The notes: generated by a model not told the origin, from the letters alone. A stretch of DNA of 64,000 nucleotides from Marthasterias glacialis (GCA_911728455.2 OU452227.1:13842110-13906109), one strand, 5' to 3'; counted from the stretch's first letter, positions 1 to 13,080 are shown. A program made the numbers and translations.

Positions 1-2912
1 TGATGTATGCAGAAATTGACCAGTTCTATAGGCCTGAGTGATACATCATTGAGGTTATTGCCTTGGTGCCCTTAGAATGTTCCAATAGGAATTTACAATT
101 TCCTCATAATGGTGCCCTTTATCAAGAAGAAAATGCCTTGGTGCCCTTGCCCTTTCAAGCTCAAAGCAATCAGGCATGTATGACATTACCGGTACATTTT
201 TATTTCTAGAATTACCAGACAAACATTTGTTGCGTGCCTGGAATATACCCAGATCGTCTTCAGGAGAATATATGGAAACACTGAGGCAGGCCTCGATCTT
301 AAGAAAAATGGAGGCAGGCCTTTGCTGGCCAAATCAGAGAGATTGTACAAGGGCATGCTGGGCAAGTTGGTAGTGACAGTGCAATTTTACTGAAGGGCAT
401 GCTGGCCAACTCGAAAGGGCATGAGGCCAATGGTCTCGGTTAAGATCAAGGCCTGCTGAGGTATTACAACACTGGTTCTTTTCGAATCACAGCTCACGGT
501 GTCATAGCAAACCTTAAATCAGTGTTGCAGTCAAACACTTTTTGGCCGAGTGCCAAATACTGCCAAGTATAAAGGTGGCCAAGCAACTACTCAAGTTAGA
601 CTTGAAATCAAGTGTGTAATTGAGCAGCTTTACATGAGCACCTGCCACGACGCACAGCACCATACAGTCCTAGTTGCGGGGCGGTGCACACACCCTCGAT
701 CTCAATATGCGTGTGTTTTGCTCTAATTACAGACTTGAATAACTTGTACATGTACTTGTACTCAGCTTTGTACACAAGCTTTATATTTGCTACCAAAATT
801 GGGTGGAGCAGTCTGATCGGTTAAGAGCTATGAAATTATGAACATGATACATCTTTCAGCCTATGCGCTTTACCAAATGGTTAGACAAGCTACCATTGGC
901 CCTCTCTATGAAAACTGATGCATTTCAGCAATGTTGTATAGCCTTAATAAATATTAATCAGGAAACATGTTAGTCAAGTCGTTAGACACAGACCATGCGC
1001 TATGTACGACCTATAGCCTACAAACATCGCATGAACGAGGGCATGGATGGCACTGCTACATCTTAATTATTGACGGCGTTGACGGACAAAACATGACTTA
1101 GTAACGACTTTTGATCAAGTCTATACTCAAAATGAAGTACCGTGGAACCTTAAGCGTGAGAATATTGAACATTACTAATACTATTCTACTTAAATTAATA
1201 CCTTTTTTAGATGACTTCCCTTTGCACCAAGCTTTTGCCCTCAAAAAAATATTGTCTACAAAACACCATCTCCCTAAAAAATAAATAAAAAAAACCCAGA
1301 AATGTTATAAATGAAACCAACACCCTCAACTGCAAGGCTTGAATTATAAGAAAATATCCACTAGACACAGATTGTAGCTTTTTACTGGATGATAAATACT
1401 TTCTTAATTTAACATTTGATGAACAGTTAGACCTATTAGGAGGCTTGCACTTGAAAACTTTGCATCACATTTGTATTAAAAAGGATTTTGTTTAAAAAAA
1501 CACTAGACTGCAAGACATGTTAGGTTGTGATGTTTAAAAGCCCAGTGTTTAACCAGTTGGCGCCGGATGACCTGTTGACATGCAAATGTTTCCCCTGGCC
1601 TGAAAATGGTGGTCCTGTAAAGCAGCATTGTTTAATTTCATGCTACTGGAGCAAAGGTCAACCGGACATTCCACTGCTGAGCAGCACAGAACACGCACCG
1701 CTGTCTAATGCTTCGTTTTACCAAAGGTCTTGAATATTTTGGTGTTTTCTGGTTATTGAGAGGCGGTTTTTGTGTAATCGCCAAATAAAGAATTTTGTTC
1801 TTTTGTTCCAAAACGAGGATTACCAGACATACAAGTAGACAGGCTTCCACCATTATTTATTCATTGTATTTCAGCATAATGGAGGAAAGTCAGAGTGAGT
1901 CGGGAATCAAGCTATGGTTCCGTGTTTAGTACTTACTCCTATGCCGTAGGTAATGGCCAATGTTTTGCAATACACAGTGCCCGAATTAGACATATTCTTG
2001 GTCAAAAAAACAACAAAACGGACTATCCAATAAAGACAATCTTTGTTCCCTTGGCAATGTCAAGTCAGGGTTTCTTTGTGCCAGCGGTACCCTCAGAGAA
2101 ACATGATTCACTGGGATCTAAGAAAGTTGCCGCCGGGATTCTTCTGATTTTTTCCCATCCCTCTATGGTGGGATTATTTTGTCTGAATTTCGTAGTAACT
2201 GGTTGTTCCATTTACTGCTATAATCATAATGAAACAGCCCCTTTAACTCTAGGCCGAAAACCATAGAGTTATACTTATAAGAACTAACATATAAGAACAT
2301 AATTCTACAACTCTGTGGTGCAAACAGACCTTCTGTTGCATGGATTTTGCGTGTTGTTGCATTATTATGGAGTTGCGGGGAAAACGACGCCCCAATTTTG
2401 TGCAGTTTGGGTATCATACTAATCAATGTACAGCAGCTTTGAGCAGGGTTTGAATGCGTGTACATCAAGGATCATGACGATTACCTTTTATTGCATGGGC
2501 TAAACATTTTCGAAAGTGAAACGAAAGTTAAGGTCAGCTTTATCCCAAGATCTGCAAAATTGTTGACAATTTACAATTTGTAAATCATGCTTTATTTATT
2601 CACAACCATATTCAATGGATGAAATTTACTAAAAGAGCACAATACAAGTTCTTCTTAATCATAATTGCCACAACTCATGCTGTAGCTCTGCTATTCAAGG
2701 CGCCCTGAAGTCAAGAACTCGTACTTCAGTATATTTTCAACAACAAAAACATTTCTGAACTTCTGAAAACTAATCCCATGGGTTAGTCTGGAAAAAAATC
2801 TGTAACTCCCAGCATTAAGTGGTTAACGGTTAAGGGCAGTCATGCATGTACATGAACAGTACATGTAGACATGGTAGATAGATATGTGTAGATAGATGAA
2901 AATTTATCTTAC
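1..2912. other. Non-coding stretch with short repeats
   Basis: I see no supported gene here. Near the left end the phrase TGCCTTGGTGCCCTT recurs (about 59, 110 and 131), followed by two copies of AAGGGCATGCTGG (about 348 and 394), which look like decayed tandem repeat units. Around 2190-2260 there is one end of the TTAA-flanked MITE family found complete at 57665-57844 (tail ACAGCCCCTTTAA); a matching left end is not visible. Open frames in the stretch are short and without recognisable domains. Confidence 0.5.
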
Positions 2913-3035
2913 ATATTAGTACACAGATGCCAATTAGCACTAGAAGACCTCCGACAGACAAACCTATACCTTCACCAAATGTTACTGATCCGGTCATGAC
3001 TTTACCGGTAGATGATCCAACATGAACAATTGAAG
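2913..3035 (-). CDS. Candidate transmembrane exon, phase 1-1
   Basis: On the minus strand an acceptor-like AG (3036-3037) and a strong donor GTAAGA (starting at 2912) bound 123 bases with an open frame of 40 whole codons plus two leading bases and one trailing base, so the exon is symmetrical, phase 1-1. The peptide has a short polar Ser/Thr/Gly lead, then GEGIGLSVGGLLVLIGICVL, a convincing single membrane span rich in Gly, Leu, Val and Ile. Phase 1-1 exons are typical of modular cell-surface proteins. No partner exons are recognised nearby, so this may be one exon of a receptor-like gene with long introns, a leftover from a broken gene, or chance. The parent protein is unknown. Confidence 0.3.
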
Positions 3036-3209
3036 CTCAGGTAAATGAACTAGAAGGTTGAACCCTGCAAAGGTAAGATCAAAAAAATAACGAAGATTAA
3101 TTAACATTGTAATAACCAGTAAGTAATCAAAGGCAAGTGGATGAAGATTTACATGTATAATAGCTTTCTGTTTGTAATCAAGGACACTGTCCATGTGTGT
3201 TCATTTAAA

Positions 3210-3358
3210 CTATCATTTTTTGTTAGCTGTTCTGCCTGATCATCAAATAGTCGGAACAGCTAATAAAAAAATGATAGATTAAATGTACAAAAAATTAAAA
3301 ATCTTGACAGAAACAAAAGCTGTTCCGACTGATAGTCGGAACAGCTATTATTTCTGTC
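3210..3358. repeat. Two adjacent long hairpins
   Basis: The first inverted repeat (3210-3277) pairs CTATCATTTTTTGTTAGCTG with its near complement ending ATGATAG. The second (3306-3358) pairs GACAGAAA with TTTCTGTC around AGCTGTTCCGACT/AGTCGGAACAGCT. Both contain the same AGTCGGAACAGCT core, so they are probably two copies of one palindromic mobile or hairpin element. Confidence 0.7.
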
Positions 3359-3359
3359 A

Positions 3360-4429
3360 TTTTTTTTTTGCGGCTATTATTATACTTTCTTTTCCCCAAA
3401 ACCACATTGACTTAACACATGACTTTTCTTTACACAATAAATCATTTTTAGAAGAACAAAACACCAGACAAATTTTATACCATAAGAAAGCTTAAGCCTT
3501 GACTTAGTTTCTAAAATGTTTCTAGATTAAAAAGCTTAATTAATTAACCACGTTTCAGCAACGTGAATATTTAAATAAGCATTCTTGTTACCAACGTTTC
3601 TCAAGAAGCCTGCATCGGATCTTAATTCTGTTTTCAGTTACAGACTTGCTGAATATTGTAGATGTGCAATTCGGATTGTTTGTGTCTGTCACAGTGTCAT
3701 GACGTCATTTACGGCGCATTTTGTGTCCATGTAAAAAAACATTGCTCAAAAAGTGTAACTATTTGGTGGGTCAAAAACACTGAATTTTCTACATAAATTA
3801 AATTTTGGTTTCATTTATTACAAAGGTCATTTAGAAAACATGAATGCTTTTACCAAGAGTTATCCCAAACTATTAAAACTAATCAAAACACATCTCCACT
3901 ATAATTAATCATTAATTGTTCATTCTGAGCACCATTGCTAAAATGCTGTGGGGGACTGCGCCGCAATTCGCAGCTCAGAATTGCATATCCATTTTTACGC
4001 ATTTTATACACTGTTTTTCCAACGTTCATGCAATGGTGTCTGCCGGTGTTGCAAACCTATGTATACATGTTTTTACGGAGAAAACTTCAAACATGAATGC
4101 AGCGGGGTAGCGCTATTTGTTAGAGTTTTAAATTTCATATTGTGTTCTCAGATGTTAGTTTGGCTTTCATTAACTAATTATTATTACGTCTCATATGCTA
4201 TAGCGCCCTCTATTGGTAAATGCTCATCTACATTATGAAAGGTGAAGAATCTTTGCATTTTTAGGGTTTTCGTTCAAAGGCATCGCATGGGAATAAAAGC
4301 ATGGAAAACATATTTTCGTCATCCTGACATCATCAGCAATCATATTATTAATTCAAAGTTTAATAGTGAAAAAATCATATCTCGTAAAGCACATTTTGAA
4401 GCTTATAGCATGTGTGACATTTTATTACA
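3360..4429. other. Non-coding stretch
   Basis: AT-rich sequence without a recognisable gene. One GCGCCCTCT motif (CTCF-like) is at 4201-4219; nothing else stands out. Confidence 0.4.
4201..4219 (+). promoter_or_regulatory. CTCF-like motif
   Basis: TAGCGCCCTCTATTGGTAA resembles the complement of the vertebrate CTCF core (TAGCGCCCCCTGGTGG). It is one of seven exact GCGCCCTCT words in the window. Binding is inferred only. Confidence 0.3.
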
Positions 4430-5205
4430 CAAACGACCCCAATTTGAAGTTTCCTTCCAGTCCAAACAGAAAGTTCAAAACTTTAAACTACATTCCATAA
4501 AGTCGTAATCTTTGTGTTGTTTTGTAGGTATGTGACATTTGATTTACAGGCATGACCCACTTTGACCTTTACTTCTGGTTCAAACAGGAAGCTCTAAATT
4601 TCAAAAAAGCATATCTCGTGTGCCAAATGTCGCAGCATCATAATCTTTGTTCCATTAGTAGATTACATACATGTGACATTTGGTTATTAGGCATGACATC
4701 ACTTTCTGTCCAAACAGGAAGCTCTAAATTTACAAAAGCGTATCTCCAGTGCCAAAGGTCATAGAGTTACAATGTTTGTTCCATTTGTAGCTTACATCAC
4801 ATGTGACATTTGATTTTAAGGCATGACCCCACTTTGACCTTTACTTCCAGTCCAAATAGGAAGCTCTAAATTAACATACATGTAATCATAATCTCCTGAG
4901 CCAAATGTCATAAAGTCATAATTTTTGTGCTGTGTAGTGGCTTCCATTACTTCTGACAATTAAAGGTGTGACACCAATTTGACCTTTACTTCCGGTCCAA
5001 ACTGGAAATTCTGTATTTGAAAAGTTATATCACCTGTTTCGTAGCACCTGACATATTTTCGTTTACAGGTGTGACCCTACATTGCTCTTTACTTCCTGTC
5101 CAAACAGAAGCTCTAATTTAAGAAAAGTATATCTCCTTAACTAAATGTCATAGAGTCATTAACTTTGTACCATTTTGTAGCTTACAGGACATGTGATTTG
5201 GGCAT
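4430..5205. repeat. Diverged tandem repeat, about 115-145 bp units
   Basis: About six units, each with a line close to TTTGACCTTTACTTCC, then CCAAACAGGAAGCTC, then a phrase like CCAAATGTCATAGAGTCATAA and GTGACATTTG. Unit anchors lie near 4455, 4580, 4710, 4850, 4995 and 5100. Units differ by many substitutions and small indels, so the array is old. No unit carries a conserved reading frame. Confidence 0.75.
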
Positions 5206-8200
5206 ATGTACAGTCAAATTAAGGGTCTATGTCAGGTTTAAGGTCCTGGTCTTTCTCACAAAAGACAAAACATGGGCCTTTGAAGGGTGAAGGATCTTCT
5301 ATCTCAAAGTAAGGCTCATTTTAAAGGTCTGAAATGTTTAATCAAAATAAAACAACTTCGGAACAGCCAAGTGTTTGTCCACAAACACCTAATGTCTAGT
5401 TTTTAACATTTTACTTTCAGAATAGTCCCATTGATTGGACACAATGAAACTTGTGCGCAGCTGATCTCAGGACTACAGTCTTAAAAACCACTAAACAATA
5501 CATCAAATCAAAGCTTAGGGTCTAACTTAGTACTTAAACAGCATGACGTCACTATTGCATCACTGTTACCTGTTTTATAAGACATCTTTAAATTCGTGGC
5601 CAGCCGATTTGGCAATGCAGACATCTGAAAACAACGGTGAACTTGTATAGCGCCCTCTTGTGAGGGCTACAGATTTCTCAGTCAAGCTGGCTCTAGAGCT
5701 AATGTCATGGCAAAATTTTCCCGCGGCAGCCACAAATCCTTACATACAGTAACAACAATTTTAGCACTTAACAGCATGTTCTGTGACAGTGCCCATATAT
5801 TACTACATGAGAAGGAGACAAATTTTCTCCATTTATATTTTGGTAAGTTATTTTATAAAATCTAATTCTTGTCGGTTTTTTACTCAATTTCAAATGATGG
5901 AAATTGTGCTGATAAACGTCAAAGTGCTGTGCGCTGTATCTAATTCGTGAAACCATGTTTTGGGTTTTTCCCATTAATTTGTTGGGGGATTGTGCTGACG
6001 ATGAATTGTTATAATTTCACTCCACGCATTTAATCTTTTAATCCTTGTCAAGTATGGACTGTCTGTTTGAATGTTTTTTTTCTTTTTGTCATTGACTGAC
6101 ACCAAATTAACTGTTTTTTTATGTTTGTTAATGTTTAGATTTTCTTTTAGTCCCACCAATAAACCTACTTTAGCCCATTGTCAAAATTTGTGTACTAACT
6201 TTCAATGTTTTGTTTTCTTTTTTTTCTGTTTGATGTACAGTTGGAAGAGTGACTTTGGTGTGAGAACCACTTCAACACAAGGCTGAAGTTCAAGTCCAAG
6301 AGGGCAAAAGGATAACATGAACACTGCATAAATCTATCTAGGTATGAATCAGAATGACTTGTACAACTTGACTGACTACTCAGTCATAGTCAAGAATTGT
6401 GTAGATTTTAATAAGAACTGTTTTTCACAAATTACTGATGCCTACTAAGATAAAGATGTTTCTGCTAATCAGTGGTGAATCCAGTCACTCCCTTCATAGG
6501 CCTTTGTTTAGCTTTCAGAGTGAGAGGAGGAAAGAGAAAAGTCTCTTCAAACCATACAATCCCAACAACAGGAGCTACAAATATTTTAGGAAATGCATAA
6601 TGTACAAAGATCTTCAGTATAGTGCTATAATGTTTAAATCAATGCAGAGGCCTACAGTGATTACTTGATTGATCATCGTATTAATATAATCGCATTATAA
6701 AATGTTCTCATTTCAGATACAAGGCATAAAATATGGCTCTGCAGGCAAGCATAATTTGGGAAAAAAATACATTGGTGTGATAACCAGTTTCACCAAATCA
6801 AAAACTTTTGTCAGCTCTTTTCAAAATGATACAAGAAGCTGTCAGCAAAAGGAAATATCACCTATGATGAGGAAAAAGATAAAAATCAACTTAACTGTAA
6901 AAGTGACAGACAGCAAACTGATGTCCATATTTTGCTTTATTAATTTTGTTAGCCACTAAACTAAAGCGTAGTGACTTTTTATTCTAACTTACTTTATGGG
7001 ACAAGATCATTGTTATTTTCAATTGTAAGGAAAACAAACCTATCTATTAGCACTGTTTTAGTAATTTATCTTGAAAATCAAGGATGTATAATTTGATGTT
7101 ATTGTTATTACATTTTCTAAAAGTGAAAGAATTAATGTGATAAAATAAAGTTTTCATTGTAGTACAGTAACGCTTTCATGCAATGATTATTGGATAGAGT
7201 ATTTTATTTAACTATTATTTTCTAGTTAATTTGTTTGTTCTAAAAGAAAGCAAATAAACAAGCCTTTTCATACTATTTCTTATACACGGTAGTTTTATCC
7301 AAGGATTTTCACCTTTTGTTATTGATAGTCAAACAAGGTTGTGGTTTTCTCTCGGATCAGGCTGAAGTGAGCACTAAATTTGGACCCAGCATCAGCAAAA
7401 AATTCTGAATGCATCATCAATTACCACCAATGACCGTCACTCATCACAGTTCCCCCCACAATCTTCTATTGATAATGAGAATTTTTTTTATTTTGCATGT
7501 TTCAGGTCTCAAGTTCCTTTAATAACTATACCTTTGGCAAATTGTTATTCATAACTTTACCCTTTGGCCCGAATTTGAGTGTTGCTTTCAATTTGCATGG
7601 ATGTTATAAAGAAACAAAAATAATCCCCTACGTACTTGTATAGCTCCCTGTTGTGGTGGCAGATCCCATTGTGTTCTCACAGAGTCTGCACGCACTGTTT
7701 GTGAACAGAAAGTATCACACATGTACTTCACATTTATGCATCAGGACATCAGTCATATACCATTTTGTAGGTTATGGCTGAACTTGGATAATGAAACTTG
7801 ACAGGTGTTATCTTGCATCAAATCGAAGGATATTGTTTAAAAAGAAAGTGTCTTTTATTTCGTTTTCACAGGCCGTATTCATGGCAACTACATTAAAAGT
7901 GATCAAGAACTTTCATACTCTTTGTGTACAAAAGTGTTGTTGAAGTCTGAATATTTTTGAAAAAAGGTTTGTTGACGTCATCACATAATTAAACTCCTGT
8001 AGTCACAGGTAAAGGTAAGGTGCAAACAATTTGGTGTGGATTGACATAGGAGAACAGGATGGGAGAGGAACATATGCCTATCTTACACCATTTCTTAATT
8101 ACAAAGCAGTAGGCCTAGTTTCATGAAATATTTTATGCCTTTTATTGATGGAATTAAGACATTTAGTATGTTCTCCCGGTACATTGTAGGTCGACTTGGG

Positions 8201-8819
8201 GAATGCAGGATCATAGTGTGATGCTACATGTATGCCCAAGTTGACACATCGCCACTACCTGCAAATTGTCGTGAAAATTCTTACAGATCCACAATCAACT
8301 TGTATAGCAGTTAGCACCCTCCCCTGAGAGATCCCTTTAATTGGGTTGTACATACAACTTTTTAGACAAATGACATGACAGTCAAACAGTGAAATAAGTC
8401 AACAGATAGCAAAGAACGTTTATTTCTGTTTTATTAAAATTTACTAATACATGTACTCTGTAATTGTAACGCATGATACTGTACATCGACATTCGTAATT
8501 GACATAATCATCACCACTGAAGGTCTCATAATGGGACGGGGCAGGGTTTACAGTTTACATACAATGTACATGTGTCTCTATTCCAGTTTATTATGATTTC
8601 ATCAAACAACCTTTTGAAGATTTCTCATACTGTACTTGTTTGTTTCTGTATTCTCAGAGTGTATTACTATTACATCACAGAAGCATGAATACTAGTTTTG
8701 TCATGGTTCATGATGTACATGCAGTGCAATGTACAAAATGGCATGAATTCAACTGAGCAAAAGAGCAAATACCTTTTTCCTCCCATCACCTTCATGTCAA
8801 ACCATGTAGCCTACTGTTA
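5206..8819. other. Non-coding stretch
   Basis: AT-rich, no gene supported. It carries a CTCF-like word at 5648-5666. A recurring start ACTTGTATAGC appears at about 5642, 7635 and 8300, each followed by a variant of the CCCTCT motif, which suggests a small decayed repeat family. Confidence 0.4.
5648..5666 (+). promoter_or_regulatory. CTCF-like motif
   Basis: TAGCGCCCTCTTGTGAGGG matches the left half of the reversed CTCF consensus. It is preceded by ACTTGTA, which is shared with two weaker sites at about 7635 and 8300, so it may be repeat-borne. Confidence 0.3.
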
Positions 8820-8824
8820 TTATT

Positions 8825-9290
8825 TGTAATGTTTTACCCATACACCAATGTGTGTTAAGCACTGTATACTGTGTACTTTCCCAAGTCCTGTGAAAAAAAT
8901 CACAGGCATTTTTCCTCGGGTGGGATTCGAACCAATGACCCCCGCCAATGTGTGTTGTATACAGTGCTTATAAGCACTGTATATGATCAGTACTTTCCAA
9001 AGTCCTGTGATAAAAATCACAGGCATTTTTCCTCGGGTGGGATTCGAACCAACGACCCCCGCCATTCTAGAGTAGATTTCTTGACAACTAGACTATCGAG
9101 ACTGCCCGCGGTAGCTAGAGGCAGTTCGAATCCATTAGCAGCGGGTACTGCAACCATTATGAGAGATGTTAGTTTTTGCATTGGGGATAAGAATATTATT
9201 TGTAATGTTTTACCGATGCGTGTTAAGCACTGTATACTCAGTACTTTCCCGGGTCCTGTGAAAAAAATCACAGGCATTTTTCCTGTTAAT
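8825..9290 (-). repeat. tRNA-derived SINE cluster
   Basis: On the minus strand a tRNA-like head reads through an A box (TAGTCTAGTTG, complement near 9085-9095) to a B box (GGTTCGAATCCC, complement near 9041-9052). The B-box segment occurs twice (about 8918 and 9040), and the flanking piece CACAGGCATTTTTCCT with a TACTTTCC lead three times (about 8900, 9020, 9265). This looks like one SINE family inserted or tandemly duplicated. A related fragment is at 42385-42500. The tRNA head is too diverged to be a functional tRNA gene; Glu- or Asp-type origin is a guess. Confidence 0.65.
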
Positions 9291-9299
9291 TTACATATT

Positions 9300-10685
9300 A
9301 ACCTTTACCACAGTCCCACATCCTTCTAATATCCAATGAGATGTAATTTCACATCGTGACAATATTTTTACAATTTTATACGGAATATTTGGACAGTGAT
9401 GACCTATAATAACATAGAACATAAGTTACCATGACAACCTACATTTTTCAATCCGTTTTTTTTTATTTTTCTTTTACCGGAAACCCCCGTGTTTGTTTTG
9501 CAACAAACACAGCTCTAGTTTTTATTATTTTTATCATTGTAATTTAACTTTCCGAACAGTCTCATTGCTTTAATACAATGAAACTTGTGTCTCATATCCA
9601 CGGGAGTTTTTCAAATGGTCCGCAAAGGTTAATTCATCTACATTAATGGAGCTAAATTCAATAACAATGTGAAAAAATTTACCGACATGGATTATGATTT
9701 TTAATTTCCCACCAGTCGAGCAAATTTCGCTCTTTCACTAGGCATTTTAATTGCAAATTACCTCATTTCTGGAGGACACCCTTGCACTCCATTTTGGACT
9801 GGTCAGGTACGGCATAGAATTGCCCCATATTAAGCACAAAATAGTAACTGCGTAAGTTGAAAACTGAAATGCGTAATTTTGAAAGTTGCGCGCATTTGCC
9901 CCGGCGAGTTCTGTACTTGCGCAGGCAAGTCTTTAACCTGCTTGTTTTTTTACTTTATGTTAAAACACACACATTGAGGGCGCCCTTTGCAAAAGTTGAT
10001 GAAATTATTTAGTTTTTACCGATCGTCAGTTTTCTGGCCTTATTTTGACGTCAGACAATTTGTTAGGCCTACGTTTTTGAGGTGAAAATCAATTCTTTTG
10101 ATGCCATTTTTTTTCTAAAAAGTGAAGTGGGATCTGGACACTGAGATTCTTAACGACAGAACAACGCTTAACATGTTTAAGGTAAAAGTTTAAATGATAA
10201 AATGGCACTTTTGCCAGCCATGGTCAACGTAAATTTGTCCTGTCTGTAAAATAGCGTATCCTGGAGCGACCGGTTTTCGGTCACTTAACGGTAAAAATCG
10301 TTCGGAAACGGAAACTAAATGAAATTTTTTAAAACCATCTGACCCACCTTTTAACAAGACACTTTTAATTCATAATCTGTTGAAATCCCAGAAGTTGCAG
10401 TCATAAATTCCGAAATATCGTCCTAAATTCACAGCCGTGATGTATTCGCCGTTCACACGTCGCGTTACCCGTTTCCGGTCGGTCCATTCAGGGGCAGTTT
10501 CTGTCAACTTCACGAACTAGTATGGCGCGCAAAATGAAAAAAAACAAAAAAACAAATAATAACGATTGTCCAGACTGTTTCTGCGGCTAGTGAGGTGATT
10601 ATTGGTTAATAAAATAGCAAAATTCTTCTTTACATGATTTTTTTTGCTTTATATTGTCCTTTTCTTTTTCTTCTTTATTTTACTT
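9300..10685. other. Non-coding stretch
   Basis: No supported gene. Between about 10435 and 10530 the sequence is richer in CG dinucleotides, which could mark a promoter, but the only following frame is about 22 codons, Lys/Asn-rich, and without homology that I recognise. Confidence 0.4.
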
Positions 10686-10689
10686 TAAA

Positions 10690-11115
10690 GTGGTATTAAT
10701 GATTATTTTCAAATTAAATGTGATTGTTTTTGCTGAACTTATATAAAATTTGTATAATAATATACATCAATTATCCTTTTCTTTTCTGTAGTTTGTGGCT
10801 TTTCTGCTTCATCAACATAATAAATGAATACTTCTTGAAGTGCCCTCCTTCCCCAAGAGAAAAATCCAGATGACACAAGAGAAAAGCATGACACCTTTTC
10901 TTTTTTTTTTACTTCTTTATTTTTCTTTGGAGTATTTAACATAAATTGTTTTAAAATCAAATGTAATGGTTTTTACTGAATTTATATAATTTTTTTTTTA
11001 AATTGATACAAATCCATTTATATTTATTTATCAAGTTATGTGACTTTTCTGCTTTGTCAACATAATAATAGTTCTTGCATTGCAGTTTGTTCCTCTTCCT
11101 GACTCATAGGGGAGC
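10690..11115. repeat. Tandem duplication, about 220-230 bp, two copies
   Basis: Copy one (about 10690-10860) and copy two (about 10915-11110) share AAATGTGATTGTTTTTGCTG / AAATGTAATGGTTTTTACTG, then a TTATATAA stretch, then GACTTTTCTGCTTTGTCAAC-like sequence followed by ATAATA. A third partial copy may start near 11155 (TTTTCTGATTGATCAACA). Confidence 0.6.
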
Positions 11116-12132
11116 AGGTCCAGAGCTGGTAGCTTTGATGTTTTATTTTTTTAAGCTTTTCTGATTGATCAACAACAGCCTCGTATTCATCATCAAGACA
11201 TTCTTAAGAATAAAATAGTCTGTAGCTGGCTTTTACTTTGCGTATCACAGTCTGTATAAAGAGAAGGAAATATAACATTGCCATTAAAAAACCTATAAAA
11301 CCAATCATAAAGTTCCTAAAATTAATTGTAATAAAGATGACATATTTTCTGGATCCTGACATAAATTCATGGTCATTAGCTACGTACAATGTCAGGCCCT
11401 ACAAATATTTTGTGCAATTATTTTTACACATTTTGTGTACTGTCCGTGGCATAAATATGAACGGTTTTGATGGTTTTTTTTGTTTTGAAACTGCATTATC
11501 TGTCAAAATTTGTTCAAAGAATGGGGAAGGGAGGGGAATTAAGTGAAAGTTGGGCCACACAACTTTGTTGTTCTTCATAAAAAAAATATTACTGAATAAA
11601 ATAAAAGTGACTATTCCATTTCCTCAACACATTTTTAATTTAAAAAAAAAAAAAATATTTATCACTCTGATTATCTTGAATTTCAGAGTGGCCAATAATA
11701 TGAGTAATTTGGGGAGAAATGAACTTTATATAGCCATTGCAGCTTTCATTAGGGCCCATTGCAATTAAGCAGAGAGTGCAGTATAAACACAAAAAGTCAT
11801 ATTCACTTGAAATACACTTAAGGTTTCTGCAATGTTGGCACTCCATACAATCCCACTTAGCAACATAATCACGTGATCTACCGTTCTACCTGGGGAAAAT
11901 GGAACTTGACCTTGCCGATGAAACTTTCATTTGGAATGTTTGACCGTGGATTATAATTTTTAGAGACATTTGATTGTGAGTAAAAAGTGTATTAGTGATC
12001 TATACTGAAAAATTAACATTTTATAAACTTTTGGGTGTAACTTACGACAGGAAACTTGAATCTCAATAATTTTTTGCGTGTGTGATCGTAAAGAACATCG
12101 GTCGTGAATGAAACTTCTCGTCGCTGTATATC

Positions 12133-12151
12133 TAGCGCCCTCTCGCGGTAA
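12133..12151 (+). promoter_or_regulatory. CTCF-like motif
   Basis: TAGCGCCCTCTCGCGGTAA shares the TAGCGCCC-CT-GG pattern with the reversed CTCF consensus. Inference only. Confidence 0.3.
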
Positions 12152-12733
12152 ACAGGAATCAAAATGAGTGACCGGGTATAGGTGTCGACCGAAAACGGGT
12201 AATCGCATGATACATATATGTATTTCACAAATATTTTAATTAAACAAATCTCCTCGACATTTAGGATGTTCTTTTTACCAGATTGGCAGAAAGTTATTGG
12301 TTATCGATACACCGATGGAAATCGGCCATAGATGACAAAATAATTGGCGCCGCAAAAATTTTATTTTTTAATACCACGGAAATAGGAGACCCTCGGAATG
12401 GGAGACCCGCGGAAATGTAAGACTAGTATAGGTAGTAGACTAGTAGTAGTACAGTAGAGTAGTTCTAGTTGTAGTTTTTTTATACTCACTCAAGGAAGAT
12501 TTCAAGGGAGAAGTTTCTATTCAGGTCGATTCGCTGTGACTAAGTACTTCCTCTAAGCATTGAGCAAGGAAGCTCTATATATGTCCCTCTGTTCACTCGT
12601 CGATCTGCACTGTATTTCCATGAAGGAAGGAAATACTGGTAAAAATACCGCCACCGAATCCAAACGATGTGGCTGGCTGTACACAGAGTTTCGATTTTTG
12701 TGGTAAAAACTTGTGCAATGCCATGTCCAAGTT

Positions 12734-12752
12734 GAACTACAGAGGGCGCTGT
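12734..12752 (-). promoter_or_regulatory. CTCF-like motif, minus strand
   Basis: The minus strand reads ACAGCGCCCTCTGTAGTTC, the same GCGCCCTCT core as the plus-strand sites, about 600 bp from the opposite-facing site at 12133. Confidence 0.25.
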
Positions 12753-12904
12753 TTATAATAATATATTAGTGATCTGATTGCAGACCTTTTGAAAGCAGTC
12801 GAAATAATAATTTGGAGCAAAAATAAATAGTATTTCGGGGAACATAATATTATTTTGAGGGAAACAATAATTTTAGGTTTTATTGTTTACCTTATCATTG
12901 TTTC

Positions 12905-13080
12905 CCTGCTGTCCCTTTGGTGGTTGCGTACTTTTGGCTGTGGTAATTGGATGAGAGACCATTGCAGGTATTCGCCATGGTCAGTGGCTTGTCTCAGACG
13001 CGATACAGTTCCTTCGGCCTGCGGCTTTTGGATGGGACGTAAAACTGTAGGTCGTACGCCTTTTGTGTAATGCTAATAAA
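12905..13080 (+). repeat. Diverged SINE copy
   Basis: The segment with TTTTGGATGGGACGTAAAACTGTAGGTCG matches, in short pieces, the central domain of the better SINE at 13776-14199 (GGATGGGACGTAAAGCCGTT), followed by a TGTAATGCTAATAAAA tail. The tRNA-like head is not recognisable. Confidence 0.5.

Larger units (their letters stand above)
11116..12900. other. Non-coding stretch
   Basis: AT-rich sequence with poly-A and GTA/TAG-type low complexity near 12420-12475 and CTCF-like words at 12133 and 12734. No gene supported. Confidence 0.4.

Noticed and set aside
10509-10590. Short frame starting ATGGCGCGCAAAATG in a CG-richer patch
   Set aside because: About 22 codons, Lys/Asn-rich from an A-rich run, no homology or splice signals convincing enough to call a gene.
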